A stretch of DNA of 64,000 nucleotides from an uncultured Collinsella sp. (GCA_902494555.1 CABUTR010000003.1:1-64000); one strand, 5' to 3'; shown: positions 31,483-42,321, numbered from the stretch's first letter. Notes: generated from the sequence alone by a model not told the origin. Numbers and translations are program-made.

Positions 31483-32859
31483 GTGGAAACCAAGCAATAC
31501 CCCGATATGGAGTGCGACGTCGTCATCGCCGGCTGCGGCGTAGCGGGCCTGTATGCGGCTCTCAACCTGCCGACGAGCATGCGCGTGATCATGCTCTCCA
31601 AGGGCGCTGTCGACGAGTGCGATTCGATGCTCGCGCAGGGCGGCATTTGCGTGCTGCCCGAGGGCTCGGACTACGATGCCTTCTTTGAGGACACCATGCA
31701 TGCCGGCCACTACGAGAACCGCCGCGAGAGCGTCGACATCATGATCCGCTCGAGCCGCTCGGTCATCAACGACTTGCTAGCGATGGGCGTGGATTTTGAG
31801 CGCAAGGCCGACGGCAGCCTCGACTTTACCCGCGAGGGCGCGCACAGCCGTCCGCGCATTGCCTTCCATGCCGATATCACCGGCAAGGAGATTACGACCA
31901 AGCTGCTCCAGGCCGTTCGCAAGCTGGATAACGTGCAGATTTTGGAGCACGTAGCCATGACCGATATCCTGACGGGCGAGCGTGACGGCGCCACGGTGTG
32001 TGCCGGTGTCGTCGCCGTTTCCGTGGACGAGGACAACTCGGTTCGTCCCGCCGACGAGCTGACAAATGCCGCCGAGGGCGTGTATGCCGGCGAGCCGTTT
32101 AAGATCCATGCCCGCCACACGCTGTGGGCGACGGGCGGTATCGGCGGCGTATACGACCATTCGACCAACTACCCGCAGCTCACGGGCGATGCCTGCTACA
32201 TTGCTCAGGAGCATGGCATTAAGATGGAGCATCTGGACTACGTGCAGATCCACCCCACGGGACTGTTCTCGCCGCAGCCGGGCCGCACCTTCCTGATCAG
32301 CGAGAGCTGCCGCGGCGAGGGCGCGATTTTGCTCAACGCCGCCGGCGAGCGCTTTACCGACGAGCTTCAGCCGCGCGATGTGGTCGCTGCTGCCATTCGC
32401 GAGCAGATGAAGCAGGATGGCACCGAGCACGAGTGGCTGAGCTTTGCCCCCGTCGAGCGCGATGTAGTGACCGGGCATTTTGCCAACATTCGCGCGCGCT
32501 GCCTTGAGGACGGCCGCGACATCTTGGACGAGCCCATCCCCGTTACGCCCACGCAGCACTACTTTATGGGTGGCGTATGGGTCGATAAGGACGGCCGCAC
32601 CTCGATGCCCGAGCTCTACGCCGCGGGCGAGACGGCCTGCAACGGCGTTCACGGCAAGAATCGCCTTGCATCAAACAGCCTGCTCGAGGCGCTGGTCTGG
32701 GGTCGTCGCGCCGCGTGGTATATGCGTACCGGCGAGTCACTGGCCGTGGAGCAGGCCGGTGAGCCCGCGCTCGATGGCCGTCACCGCGCCCTGAGCGCCG
32801 ATACCCTGGCAATCGATGATTTGGCCCGTGCCGCCGGCACGCAGGCCGTGGAGGAGTAG
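31483..32859 (+). CDS. nadB: L-aspartate oxidase
   Basis: A 458-residue FAD enzyme oxidising L-aspartate to iminoaspartate for NadA; in anaerobes fumarate is the electron acceptor. CDVVIAGCGVAGLYAAL is the dinucleotide fold, MLAQGGICV and HPTGLFSPQPGRTFLISE, CRGEGAILLN are the succinate dehydrogenase/NadB flavoprotein motifs, and GVHGKNRLASNSLLEALV ends the FAD domain. It lacks most of the C-terminal helical domain (E. coli NadB is about 540). GGGAGAGGA at 31469-31477 points to GTG 31483; ATGs at 31432 and 31456 lie in a small GGGACGGTCCC palindrome and have no ribosome site. Confidence 0.92.
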   Translation: METKQYPDMECDVVIAGCGVAGLYAALNLPTSMRVIMLSKGAVDECDSMLAQGGICVLPEGSDYDAFFEDTMHAGHYENRRESVDIMIRSSRSVINDLLAMGVDFERKADGSLDFTREGAHSRPRIAFHADITGKEITTKLLQAVRKLDNVQILEHVAMTDILTGERDGATVCAGVVAVSVDEDNSVRPADELTNAAEGVYAGEPFKIHARHTLWATGGIGGVYDHSTNYPQLTGDACYIAQEHGIKMEHLDYVQIHPTGLFSPQPGRTFLISESCRGEGAILLNAAGERFTDELQPRDVVAAAIREQMKQDGTEHEWLSFAPVERDVVTGHFANIRARCLEDGRDILDEPIPVTPTQHYFMGGVWVDKDGRTSMPELYAAGETACNGVHGKNRLASNSLLEALVWGRRAAWYMRTGESLAVEQAGEPALDGRHRALSADTLAIDDLARAAGTQAVEE

Positions 32860-32862
32860 ACC

Positions 32863-33723
32863 ATGAATCCCATTACCATGAAGCTCGTCGTCGATGATCT
32901 GATTCTGCAGGCTCTGCGCGAGGACATTACCTTTGAGGACGTGAGCACGGCGAGCGTGTGCCCCACGGCGCGTCCCGCCACGGTGGAGCTTATCGCCAAG
33001 GCCGATGGCATCATCGCCGGCCTGGATGTGTTCGCTCGCACCTTTGAACTGCTGGATTCGCAGAGTTCGGTGCTGTTTGATGTTGCCGATGGTGACGAGG
33101 TGCACGCCGGCGACCACGTGGGCCAGGTGCGCGGCGATGCACGCGTGCTGCTTTCGGGCGAGCGCGTGGCGCTCAACTACTTGCAGCGCATGAGCGGCAT
33201 CGCTACCTATACACACCAGATGGCCGCGGTGCTCGAGGGCACCAAGACCGTGCTCGTCGACACACGCAAGACCACGCCGGGCATGCGCGTGTTTGAGAAG
33301 GCGGCGGTTGAGACCGGCGGTGGCAGCAACCACCGTTACAACCTGTCGACGGCCGTCATGCTCAAGGACAACCACATCGATGCCGCCGGTGGCGTGACGC
33401 GCGCGATCGAGATGGCGCGCGCCCATGCATCGTTTACCACGACGGTCGAGATCGAGTGCGAGAACCTGGACATGGTGCGCGAGGCCGTGGAGGCCGGTGC
33501 CGACATTATCATGCTCGACAACATGACCCATGACGACATGGCGGCCGCGATTGAGCTTATCGCCGGCCGCGCCAAGACCGAGTGCTCGGGCAACGTGGAC
33601 GTCAGCAATATCCGTGCACTCGCCGACCTGGGCGTTGACTTTATTAGCTCGGGGGCGTTAACGCACTCCGCGCCGATCCTCGACCTCTCGCTTAAGCACC
33701 TGCGTCTGCTGGACGGTAAATAA
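32863..33723 (+). CDS. nadC: nicotinate-nucleotide diphosphorylase (carboxylating)
   Basis: A 286-residue quinolinate phosphoribosyltransferase making nicotinate mononucleotide from quinolinate and PRPP. Seen: ERVALNYLQRMSGIATYTH, DTRKTTPGMRVFEKAAVETG, GGSNHRYNLSTAVMLKDNH, all signature segments. It begins 3 bp after nadB with GGAGGAG inside the end of nadB, and its TAA overlaps the niaR ATG by one base. Confidence 0.95.
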   Translation: MNPITMKLVVDDLILQALREDITFEDVSTASVCPTARPATVELIAKADGIIAGLDVFARTFELLDSQSSVLFDVADGDEVHAGDHVGQVRGDARVLLSGERVALNYLQRMSGIATYTHQMAAVLEGTKTVLVDTRKTTPGMRVFEKAAVETGGGSNHRYNLSTAVMLKDNHIDAAGGVTRAIEMARAHASFTTTVEIECENLDMVREAVEAGADIIMLDNMTHDDMAAAIELIAGRAKTECSGNVDVSNIRALADLGVDFISSGALTHSAPILDLSLKHLRLLDGK

Positions 33724-34268
33724 TGAACGCCCGCGAGCGTCGCCGTGCCATCATGGCCGTGCTCGAGGGAGCCAAGGGACCCGTATCGGGCAGCGCGCTT
33801 GCCCGCGAGGTGGGTGTGAGCCGCCAGGTCGTGGTGCAGGACATCGCCCTGCTGCGCGCCGACGGGCACGATATCGTCGCCACCAATCGCGGCTATGTAC
33901 TACAGGAGGCAGCGAGCAGCCCGGCTGTGCCCACGCGTCTGGTCAAGGTTCGCCACGGCGTGGAGCAGGCAGGCGATGAGCTCACGAGTATCATCGACGC
34001 CGGTGGTGCCGTGCTCAACGTGATCGTCAATCACCGCGTGTACGGTAAGATCACGGCCGACCTGGACATCCGCAATCGTCGCGATGTTGAGCGCTACCTG
34101 CACGATATCGAGAGCGGCAAGAGCTTCCCACTGCTGACGGTGACGAGCGGCTATCACTTCCATCGCATTGCGGCGGAAGACGAGCAGACCCTCGACGAGA
34201 TCGAGGCCATACTCAAGGAGAAGGGCTACTTGGCAGACCTCATGCCCTACGAAGACGACCTATCGTAG
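33723..34268 (+). CDS. niaR: NiaR-type (YrxA) transcriptional repressor of NAD synthesis
   Basis: A 181-residue regulator: N-terminal HTH_11 winged helix (about 5-60, SGSALAREVGVSRQVVVQDI) and a C-terminal 3H domain named for three His; H76 (VRHGVE), H111 (VNHRVYG) and HFHRIA are visible. Known relatives bind niacin and nickel and repress nad or niacin transport genes. Its place as the last gene of nadABC with one-base overlap, and a palindrome ahead of nadA, make autoregulation of this operon very likely. Confidence 0.92.
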   Translation: MNARERRRAIMAVLEGAKGPVSGSALAREVGVSRQVVVQDIALLRADGHDIVATNRGYVLQEAASSPAVPTRLVKVRHGVEQAGDELTSIIDAGGAVLNVIVNHRVYGKITADLDIRNRRDVERYLHDIESGKSFPLLTVTSGYHFHRIAAEDEQTLDEIEAILKEKGYLADLMPYEDDLS

Positions 34269-34332
34269 CCGACGCTGCAAACGCCCCTAAGCGGCAATCT
34301 GCGGCGGTGCCATATTAGTTATCCTCACAAAC

Positions 34333-34371
34333 AAAAGGAGGCCTCCGCGGCGATGCGGAGGCCTCCTTTTT
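34333..34371. terminator. bidirectional terminator between niaR and ferredoxin
   Basis: AAAAGGAGGCCTCCGC (34333-34348) with its exact complement 34355-34370 around GGCGAT; T-runs on both strands serve the convergent genes. Confidence 0.92.
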
Positions 34372-34409
34372 GTGCACGGTGTACTTTTGAGTGTGCAAGT
34401 GGGGAGTTG

Positions 34410-34595
34410 TTACTCCTCGACGATCTCGGTGATCGCGCCAGCGGGGCAAGCGTCCTGGCAAGCGCCACAGGCGACGCAGGAGTCCTCGTCAGCGACGGTA
34501 GCGACGTCCTGGAGCTCCAGAACGCCAGCGGGGCAGGAGTCGACGCAAACGCCACAAGCGATGCACTCGTCGGCATCAATTACGGGATGAGCCAT
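34410..34595 (-). CDS. 2[4Fe-4S] ferredoxin
   Basis: A 61-residue clostridial-type ferredoxin with two CxxCxxCxxxCP clusters: CIACGVCVDSCPAG and CVACGACQDACPAG. It carries low-potential electrons for fermentative and hydrogenase metabolism. GAGGAAAC precedes the ATG at 34595. Single gene; the region 34596-35138 on its upstream side belongs to dnaK control. Confidence 0.95.
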   Translation of the reverse strand: MAHPVIDADECIACGVCVDSCPAGVLELQDVATVADEDSCVACGACQDACPAGAITEIVEE

Positions 34596-34939
34596 GGTAG
34601 TTTCCTCTCTGTTGACCGACGCTACAGGCGATGCGCGTCGGTTTGATTCGGGCAAAAACATACCACGGGAGCGACCGTTTGCAATACCCTCTGACCGGCA
34701 TCTTCATACCGTTCGCCGAGTATGCCAAGGTTTACTAAAAAACACGCAGGTGGGGCCGCTGAGCTGCGCAAATGTTAGCTAAAGGTGACTTGTAATATTG
34801 AGCAATTGAGCGAGCTTTTGGAAAGCGTGTCTCGGAATCGACGCTCAAAACGGGTCACGCTTTCCTCGGGGTCGCCCCAAGACCGCTCCGTGTGGCTCCG
34901 GCCCAGATCTCAGCCATCTCTACATAGATTTCGATAGAT

Positions 34940-34998
34940 TTGCCGAGAACTCAAACAGCGCATTTACCTGCGCATTTAAGAACCTAAACTCTCGGCAA
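34940..34998. repeat. stem with 41-nt loop upstream of dnaK
   Basis: TTGCCGAGA (34940-34948) pairs with TCTCGGCAA (34990-34998). The loop holds a direct repeat GCGCATTTA (34958-34966 and 34970-34978). 34596-34939 shows no gene. The role is unknown; it ends 5 bp before the predicted operator. Confidence 0.5.
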
Positions 34999-35002
34999 TA
35001 AG

Positions 35003-35029
35003 AAATCTTATATGAATTGACTTAGATTT
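35003..35029. promoter_or_regulatory. candidate HspR operator upstream of dnaK
   Basis: AAATCT-N15-AGATTT. The block around it (CTTATAT, then GACTTAGATTT, then TATA) is almost the same upstream of clpB at 44422-44448. hspR closes this operon and known HspR controls dnaK and clpB in actinobacteria. The sequence differs from the classical HAIR motif CTTGAGT-N7-ACTCAAG, so assignment rests on sharing and context. Confidence 0.65.
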
Positions 35030-35138
35030 TGTATATTCCGGCCCATAAGGGGATACACTACATCCTGAAAGACAAGCCGAAACACCGCTCGGCAGACCGC
35101 CGAGTCGGTGCAAACGCACAAGAGAGAGGGAATTTCTA

Positions 35139-37031
<1,893 letters not shown>

Positions 37032-37033
37032 TC

Positions 37034-37876
37034 ATGTCCGCCCGTAAAGCTCGCACGGAGGCGGCTGCCGCTGGCGCCGCCCCCGTTGACTCTGAGGAGA
37101 AGGACGTGAAGATTCCCGTAGAGGCCGTCGACGATACCGAGGCCAACGAGGCCGAGGCCGCCGAGGCTGCCGAGAACCAGGTAGAGGATTCCAACAAGGA
37201 GGCGACGATGACCGAGGACGAGATGGTGGAAGCCGCTATCCGCGCCGGTGAGGAAGCCGCCGACAACGACTTTAAGCTCAAGTTCGAGCAGGCCCAAAAG
37301 GAGCTTGCCGACGTGCGCAATGAGCTCGATGCTGCTGCAGAGGCTCAGAAGGCTGCCGAGGACAAGGCAAAGGACGCCACCGAGCGCACCGCCCGTCTGC
37401 AGGCCGACTGGGAGAACTTCCGTCGCCGCACCGCCAACGAGCGCATCGCCGAGCGCGACCGCGCGACCGAGAAGCTCGTCACCGCGCTGTTGCCGGTGAT
37501 CGACGATATCGAGCGCGCAATCGACCATGCCCGTAGCCAGGAGCTTTCCGACGATTTTAAGCAGTTCGTCGATGGCGTCGATGCGGTGCATGCCAAGCTG
37601 CTCGATGTGTTTGCGCACGAGGGCGTTGAGCCCATCGACCCCAAGGGCGAGGCATTCGATCCGCTCGAGCACCAGGCCGTGGGGCGTGTCGAGGACGCAT
37701 CGCAGTACGACGAGACCGTCAACGACGTGTACCAGAAGGGCTACCGCATGGCGGACCGCATTCTGCGCTCCGCGATGGTGACGGTGACCTACGGTGGCGA
37801 GAAGCGCCCCGCACCGGAGCCCGAAGCGGCGCCCGAGGATGCCGCGGCCGATACGGCCGAGAGCACCGAGGAGTAA
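37034..37876 (+). CDS. grpE: nucleotide exchange factor GrpE
   Basis: A 280-residue protein, long for GrpE (about 170-220): residues 1-75 are an acidic, Ala/Glu-rich disordered extension, 75-140 a coiled coil, and the C-terminal beta domain ends in YQKGYRMADRILRSAMVTVT. It releases ADP from DnaK. ATG 37034 is 2 bp after the dnaK stop with only a weak site, whereas AAGGAGG at 37197-37203 stands just ahead of the in-frame ATG 37208 (222 residues). Both starts may be used; the longer frame is given because it couples to dnaK. Confidence 0.92.
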   Translation: MSARKARTEAAAAGAAPVDSEEKDVKIPVEAVDDTEANEAEAAEAAENQVEDSNKEATMTEDEMVEAAIRAGEEAADNDFKLKFEQAQKELADVRNELDAAAEAQKAAEDKAKDATERTARLQADWENFRRRTANERIAERDRATEKLVTALLPVIDDIERAIDHARSQELSDDFKQFVDGVDAVHAKLLDVFAHEGVEPIDPKGEAFDPLEHQAVGRVEDASQYDETVNDVYQKGYRMADRILRSAMVTVTYGGEKRPAPEPEAAPEDAAADTAESTEE

Positions 37877-37881
37877 TTGAG

Positions 37882-37913
37882 AAGGGCCCCGGGGCAACAC
37901 CCGGGGCCCTTTC
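37882..37913 (+). terminator. hairpin between grpE and dnaJ
   Basis: AAGGGCCCCGGG (37882-37893) with CCCGGGGCCCTT (37900-37911), then TCT. It is a strong stem with a short T-run and may reduce read-through into dnaJ. A second GC hairpin (GCCGCCGCCC/GGGCGGCGG) lies at about 37941-37962. Confidence 0.7.
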
Positions 37914-37983
37914 TGGCCTAGTGCCATATGAAAGCATGAGCCGCCGCCCGCTGGGCGGCGGATGAAACAGGAGAGGAGCTACG

Positions 37984-38949
37984 ATGGCTGCAGGCAAAAC
38001 CTTCTATGACATCCTGGGCGTATCCAAGAGCGCCTCCGACAAAGAGATCAAGAGCGCGTTTCGCAAGCTCGCGCAAAAATATCACCCCGATGCCGGCGGC
38101 GACGAGGCCAAGTTCAAGGAGATCAGCGAGGCCTACGAGACGCTTTCGGACGAGAAGAAGCGCAAAGAGTACGACCAGATGCTCATGTTTGGCGGCATGC
38201 CGGGCGCGGGCGGCGCATATGGCGGCGGCTACGGTGCCGGCGCGGGCGCCAGCGGCTGGGGCGACATCTTCGACAGCATCTTTAGCGGCAACGGCGCCTG
38301 GGGCAGCGATTGGGGCTCGGGCTTTGCCGGGGCTGCGGGCGCTGCCGGTGCCGGCGCGGGTCGCAGCCGCGCTCGCAAGGGCGGCGACCTGTCGCTGACC
38401 GTCGATGTTTCGGCCGAGGACGCGTTTCGCGGCGTGACGCACAAGGTCACCTATCGCATTCCCTCGACAGGCGAGCAGCAGACCATCACGGTCTCGGTGC
38501 CCGCGGGCGCGGTCGATGGCGGCAAGCTACGCTACAAGCGTCGCGGCGAGTATGGCGTTGCGGGTGGCGAGCGCGGCGACCTGGTCGTGACCACGCATGT
38601 GGAGGAGCACCCGCTGTTCAAGCGCAAAGGCGCCGACGTGACCATGGAGGTACCGGTCTCGGTCTACGAGGCGGCGCTCGGCTGCACGGTGGACGTGCCC
38701 ACACCCGGCGGTGCGACGGTCCGTTTGAAAGTGCCCGCGGGTACCCAGACGGGCAAGAAGTTCCGCTTTAAGGAGATGGGAGCGCCCGACGTTAAGCACC
38801 GTGGTCGTACGGGCGCGCTGCTCGTCGAGATCAAGGTGCAGGTCCCCACGAACCTATCCGATGACGAGCACGATGCCATGACCAAGCTGCGCGAGGCCGA
38901 CACGCGCGACTATCGCGAGAAGGTCAACCGTTACAAGGCGACGTACTAG
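37984..38949 (+). CDS. DnaJ-family co-chaperone without zinc finger (CbpA-like)
   Basis: A 321-residue type II J-protein: J domain 1-70 with the HPD motif in YHPDAGG, Gly/Ala-rich linker (about 75-140: GGAYGGGYGAGAGA) and two beta-barrel C-terminal domains (about 145-310). The four CxxCxGxG repeats of classical DnaJ are absent, as in CbpA/DnaJ2. It stimulates the DnaK ATPase. GGAGAGGAG precedes the start. A canonical DnaJ is probably encoded elsewhere. Confidence 0.93.
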   Translation: MAAGKTFYDILGVSKSASDKEIKSAFRKLAQKYHPDAGGDEAKFKEISEAYETLSDEKKRKEYDQMLMFGGMPGAGGAYGGGYGAGAGASGWGDIFDSIFSGNGAWGSDWGSGFAGAAGAAGAGAGRSRARKGGDLSLTVDVSAEDAFRGVTHKVTYRIPSTGEQQTITVSVPAGAVDGGKLRYKRRGEYGVAGGERGDLVVTTHVEEHPLFKRKGADVTMEVPVSVYEAALGCTVDVPTPGGATVRLKVPAGTQTGKKFRFKEMGAPDVKHRGRTGALLVEIKVQVPTNLSDDEHDAMTKLREADTRDYREKVNRYKATY

Positions 38950-39021
38950 GGCGGTCGCGGCGCGCGCCCGCGCCCGCGGGCTTATGATGGACGATAACGA
39001 GACGGAAAGGGGTCAGGTAGC

Positions 39022-39438
39022 ATGGCCGAGGACAATAGGAACAAACCGCTGTACATGATCAGCGTGGCGGCCGAGCTGACCGGCATGCATCCGCAGACTC
39101 TGCGCGTCTACGAGTCTAAGGGCCTGGTGAACCCCCAGCGCTCGGGCGGTAACACACGCCTGTATTCGCGTGCCGATATCGAGCGTCTGGAGCTCATCAA
39201 CCAGCTGACTGACGAGGGTATCAACCTTGCCGGCGTGGTGCGCATTCTCGATATGAAGGAGCGTGCCGAGGAGCGCGAGCGCGAGAACGAGAAGCTCCGC
39301 GCTCGCGTGCGCCAGCTCGAGGATGAGCTGCACGAGTACAAGATGCAGAAGAAGATCACCGCCCTGGCCCCGCGCGATGGCTCGGTTAACCCCGAGCAAG
39401 TCATGCGCAAGCTACTGGGCGCCGGCGGAGATCTCTAG
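39022..39438 (+). CDS. hspR: heat-shock repressor HspR (MerR family)
   Basis: A 138-residue MerR-type regulator: winged helix (about 10-75) with LYMISVAAELTGMHPQTLRV and YESKGLVNPQRSGGNTRLYS, followed by a dimerising coiled coil (about 78-110). HspR represses dnaK/clpB operons with DnaK as co-repressor in Streptomyces. GAAAGGGG supports the start. It is the last gene of the operon and so probably controls its own promoter; a long-hairpin element follows its stop at once. Confidence 0.95.
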   Translation: MAEDNRNKPLYMISVAAELTGMHPQTLRVYESKGLVNPQRSGGNTRLYSRADIERLELINQLTDEGINLAGVVRILDMKERAEERERENEKLRARVRQLEDELHEYKMQKKITALAPRDGSVNPEQVMRKLLGAGGDL

Positions 39439-39618
39439 GTTCCGCCGTTCTACCGAACGGCCGACGCTGCGCGACGTCCGGAGCGACAATTTGTCATTCA
39501 AAAGGCAAGGCATGACCAGAAGGTCTATGCCTAGCCTTTTTCATGCCAACTTGTTCGCTCCGGACGTCGCTCGCTGTCCGTCCTCTACCTGCGGCGTTGC
39601 CTTGCTCCGGATGCGGTA
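39439..39618. repeat. long-hairpin element copy 4, with empty IS target site
   Basis: Leading hairpin CCGCCGTTC-TACC-GAACGG (39442-39460), CGACGCTGCGC, outer stem 39471-39489 (GCGACGTCCGGAGCGACAA) with 39551-39570, inner stem AAAGGC..GGCAT with ATGCC..GCCTTT, apex GACC-AGAA-GGTC. GCTCGCTGTCCG at 39569-39580 is the uninterrupted form of the site that the IS occupies in copy 1 (core CT at 39574-39575). Confidence 0.88.
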
Positions 39619-39660
39619 GTCATTGGGGACGTTCTTAAATGACTAGTCGAAAGGGACACT
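39619..39660. repeat. one-sided family A repeat
   Basis: TCATTGGGGACGTTCTTAAA then TGACTAGTCG, followed by AAGGGACACTCTT instead of the complementary arm. It looks like a decayed or recombined copy. The same order (element tail then family A) occurs at 10784-10873. Confidence 0.65.
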
Positions 39661-39819
39661 CTTGCGCCAAATCTGCCGGCCCCACACCGGGCTCGTCCTT
39701 TGCTTTACTGAGATAAAGTGAACGCGCAGATTCGTAACCCGCTCGCAACCGTTCTATGGCACGATATTGAACGAATGTATGCTATGCGCCCGAGCCTTTC
39801 GGGCAGAGTGGGAGACAGT

Positions 39820-42120
39820 ATGGTTAAGCTGTACGAGGACGGCATCTACCTGCGCGGCGGCAGCGAGGTTGTGCCTGCAGCCGAGGCCGCTGAGCGCGGC
39901 ATTACGCAGACGCCCGAGGATGCCAAGCGCGGCACCATCGCGTATTCGATCCTTCAGGCACACAATACGTCCGGCGACCCCGAGGCGCTCAAGATTCGCT
40001 TCGACGCCATGGCGAGCCACGACATCACCTTTGTCGGCATCATCCAGACGGCGCGCGCCTCGGGCATGGAGCAGTTCCCGCTGCCCTACGTGCTCACCAA
40101 CTGCCATAATTCGCTGTGCGCCGTGGGCGGCACCATCAACGAGGACGACCACGTCTTTGGCCTCTCTGCGGCCAAGAAGTACGGCGGCATCTTCGTCCCG
40201 CCGCACATCGCCGTCATCCACTCCTTTATGCGCGAGAACTTTGCCGGTTGCGGCAAGATGATCTTGGGTTCCGACTCGCACACCCGCTACGGCGCTCTGG
40301 GCACTATGGCCGTGGGCGAGGGCGGCGGCGAGCTGGCAAAGCAACTGCTGCGCGACACCTACGACGTCGCCTATCCCGGCGTTGTCGCCATCTACCTCAC
40401 GGGCGCCCCGCGCCCCGGCGTCGGCCCGCACGACGTTGCGCTCGCCATCATCCGCGCTGTCTTTGCCAAGGGTTACGTCAAGAACAAGGTCATGGAGTTT
40501 GTGGGCCCCGGCATCGCGAGCATGACGACCGATTACCGCAACGGCGTCGACGTCATGACCACCGAGACCACCTGCCTGTCGAGCATCTGGGCCACTGACG
40601 AGGACACGCATGCATTCCTGACCATGCACGGCCGCGGCGACGACTACCGCGAGCTCAAGCCCGCCGATGTCGCCTACTACGACGGCTGCGTCGAGGTCGA
40701 TCTGTCGAGCATCAAGCCCATGATCGCGCTGCCGTTCCATCCTTCCAACGGCTTTGAGATCGACGATCTCAACGAGAACCTCGAGGACATCCTGCACGAG
40801 GTGGAGCTCGAGGCCGCCAAGATCGGCGAGGGTAAGACGCACTTTAGCCTGCTCGACAAGATCGTCGACGGCAAGCTGCACGTGCAGCAGGGCGTCATCG
40901 CCGGCTGCTCGGGCGGCAACTACGACTCCGTGGTTCAGGCTGCCCGCGTGCTCAAGGGCGCCAACACCGGCTGCGGCGAGTTCTCGCTGTCGGTCTATCC
41001 CACGAGCCAGCCCGTGGCGCTCGAACTTACACGTCGTGGCTATATCTACGACCTTATGGAGGCCGGCGCGATCGTGCGCACGGCGTTCTGCGGTCCGTGC
41101 TTTGGCGCCGGCGACACGCCTGCCAACAACGGCCTTTCGATCCGCCACACTACGCGCAACTTCCCCAACCGTGAGGGCTCCAAGCCGGGCAGTGGCCAGT
41201 TGAGCGCCGTGGCTCTGATGGACGCTCGCTCCATTGCGGCGACGGCTGCCAACGGCGGCGTCCTGACGCCGGCGACCGACCTGCCCGAGGACACCTGGGA
41301 CGAGGCCTGCGAGTACACCTTCGACGACGCTCCCTACAAGAAGCGCGTGTACTGGGGCTTTGACAAGGCTGAGCCCGCCGACGAGCTGGTCGAGGGCCCC
41401 AACATCAAGCCGTGGCCCGCGATGGAGCCGCTCGGCGACGATATCCTGCTCAAGGTTTGCTCCAAGATCATGGACCCGGTCACTACGACCGACGAGCTCA
41501 TTCCCTCGGGCGAGACGAGCTCCTTCCGCTCCAACCCGCTGGGCCTGGCCGAGTTTACGCTGAGCCGCCGCGACCCGGCCTACGTGGGCCGTTCCAAGGA
41601 GGTTGACGCGGTAGAAAAGCGCCGCGTGGCCGGCGAGGCCACGGGCGACCTGGCGGCGCTCGATGCCGAGCTTGCCGGCGTGTTTGAGGCGCTGGCCGGC
41701 GCGGGCATCGCGGCCGATGCCAAGGCGACCGAGTATGGCTCCATGCTCTACGCCAAGAAGCCGGGCGACGGTTCTGCCCGCGAGCAGGCCGCGAGCTGCC
41801 AGCGCGTAATTGGCGGCCTGGCCAACATCGTCCACGAGTACGCCACCAAGCGCTATCGCTCCAACGTGATGAACTGGGGCATGGTGCCCTTCCAGATGGA
41901 GACGGAGCCCAACTTTGAGGTGGGCGACTACGTCTTTGTGCCGGGTATCCGTGCCGCGCTCGATGGCGACCTCAAGAACATCGCCGCCTACGTGGTGCGC
42001 GCCGACGGCACGGTCGAGCAGATTGAGCTTTACATTGCCGATATGACGGCCGAGGAGCGTGCCATCGTCAAGGCCGGCTGCCTGATCAACTACAACAAGT
42101 TCAAGGCCGCTGCCGAGTAA
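39820..42120 (+). CDS. aconitase-family hydratase
   Basis: A 766-residue protein of the aconitase superfamily: three-domain core with SDSHTRYGALGTMAVGEGGGE, cluster cysteines in GCSGGNYD and FCGPCFGAGD, and a C-terminal swivel domain (NWGMVPFQ). It resembles the YbhJ-type hydratases more than AcnA/AcnB; catalysing citrate-isocitrate interconversion is likely but not certain. GGGAGA selects ATG 39820; the frame is open to 39718 but has no ribosome site there. Monocistronic, followed by two hairpins. Confidence 0.87.
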   Translation: MVKLYEDGIYLRGGSEVVPAAEAAERGITQTPEDAKRGTIAYSILQAHNTSGDPEALKIRFDAMASHDITFVGIIQTARASGMEQFPLPYVLTNCHNSLCAVGGTINEDDHVFGLSAAKKYGGIFVPPHIAVIHSFMRENFAGCGKMILGSDSHTRYGALGTMAVGEGGGELAKQLLRDTYDVAYPGVVAIYLTGAPRPGVGPHDVALAIIRAVFAKGYVKNKVMEFVGPGIASMTTDYRNGVDVMTTETTCLSSIWATDEDTHAFLTMHGRGDDYRELKPADVAYYDGCVEVDLSSIKPMIALPFHPSNGFEIDDLNENLEDILHEVELEAAKIGEGKTHFSLLDKIVDGKLHVQQGVIAGCSGGNYDSVVQAARVLKGANTGCGEFSLSVYPTSQPVALELTRRGYIYDLMEAGAIVRTAFCGPCFGAGDTPANNGLSIRHTTRNFPNREGSKPGSGQLSAVALMDARSIAATAANGGVLTPATDLPEDTWDEACEYTFDDAPYKKRVYWGFDKAEPADELVEGPNIKPWPAMEPLGDDILLKVCSKIMDPVTTTDELIPSGETSSFRSNPLGLAEFTLSRRDPAYVGRSKEVDAVEKRRVAGEATGDLAALDAELAGVFEALAGAGIAADAKATEYGSMLYAKKPGDGSAREQAASCQRVIGGLANIVHEYATKRYRSNVMNWGMVPFQMETEPNFEVGDYVFVPGIRAALDGDLKNIAAYVVRADGTVEQIELYIADMTAEERAIVKAGCLINYNKFKAAAE

Positions 42121-42131
42121 CTCTGCTGTAC

Positions 42132-42203
42132 GCCCCGGACACACCTTTCCCTCGTGCTCACGCGCTTCGCGAGGGTCGCCCGAGGGAAAGGTGTGTTCGG
42201 GGC
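42132..42203. repeat. 23-bp stem after the hydratase gene
   Basis: Arms 42132-42154 and 42181-42203 (GCCCCGGACACACCTTTCCC outward) are complementary with one mismatch; a small inner hairpin CGCG-CTT-CGCG caps it. It resembles the long-hairpin element in layout (followed by CGCGACGCTC) but lacks the conserved AGAA apex. Confidence 0.65.
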
Positions 42204-42254
42204 TACCGCGACGCTCTCGTTGGGTCTTGAGGGACGCCAAAAATAGACTTGCTT

Positions 42255-42288
42255 GAAGCCGCTTCTCTTAATGGGGCGGCTTCTTTTT
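42255..42288 (+). terminator. rho-independent terminator
   Basis: GAAGCCGC (42255-42262) with GCGGCTTC (42276-42283), then TTTTTG. It serves the hydratase gene. Just upstream, TCTCGTTGGGTCTTGAGGGA (42214-42233) is repeated with one change near 43340. Confidence 0.85.
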
Positions 42289-42292
42289 GTCG

Positions 42293-42312
42293 AAAACCAC
42301 CACAAAGGTGCC
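42293..42312. repeat. half of a family C palindrome
   Basis: AAAACCACCACAAAGGTGCC without a complementary arm; the sequence continues into the 3' end of the convergent gene at 42322. It marks a truncated copy. Confidence 0.65.
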
Positions 42313-42321
42313 CGGCGGTTC

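Noticed and set aside
34940..34998. Classical HAIR operator at dnaK
   Set aside because: Only a loose half-site (AACTCAA) is visible; the CTTGAGT-N7-ACTCAAG inverted repeat is absent, and the AAATCT motif is shared with clpB instead.
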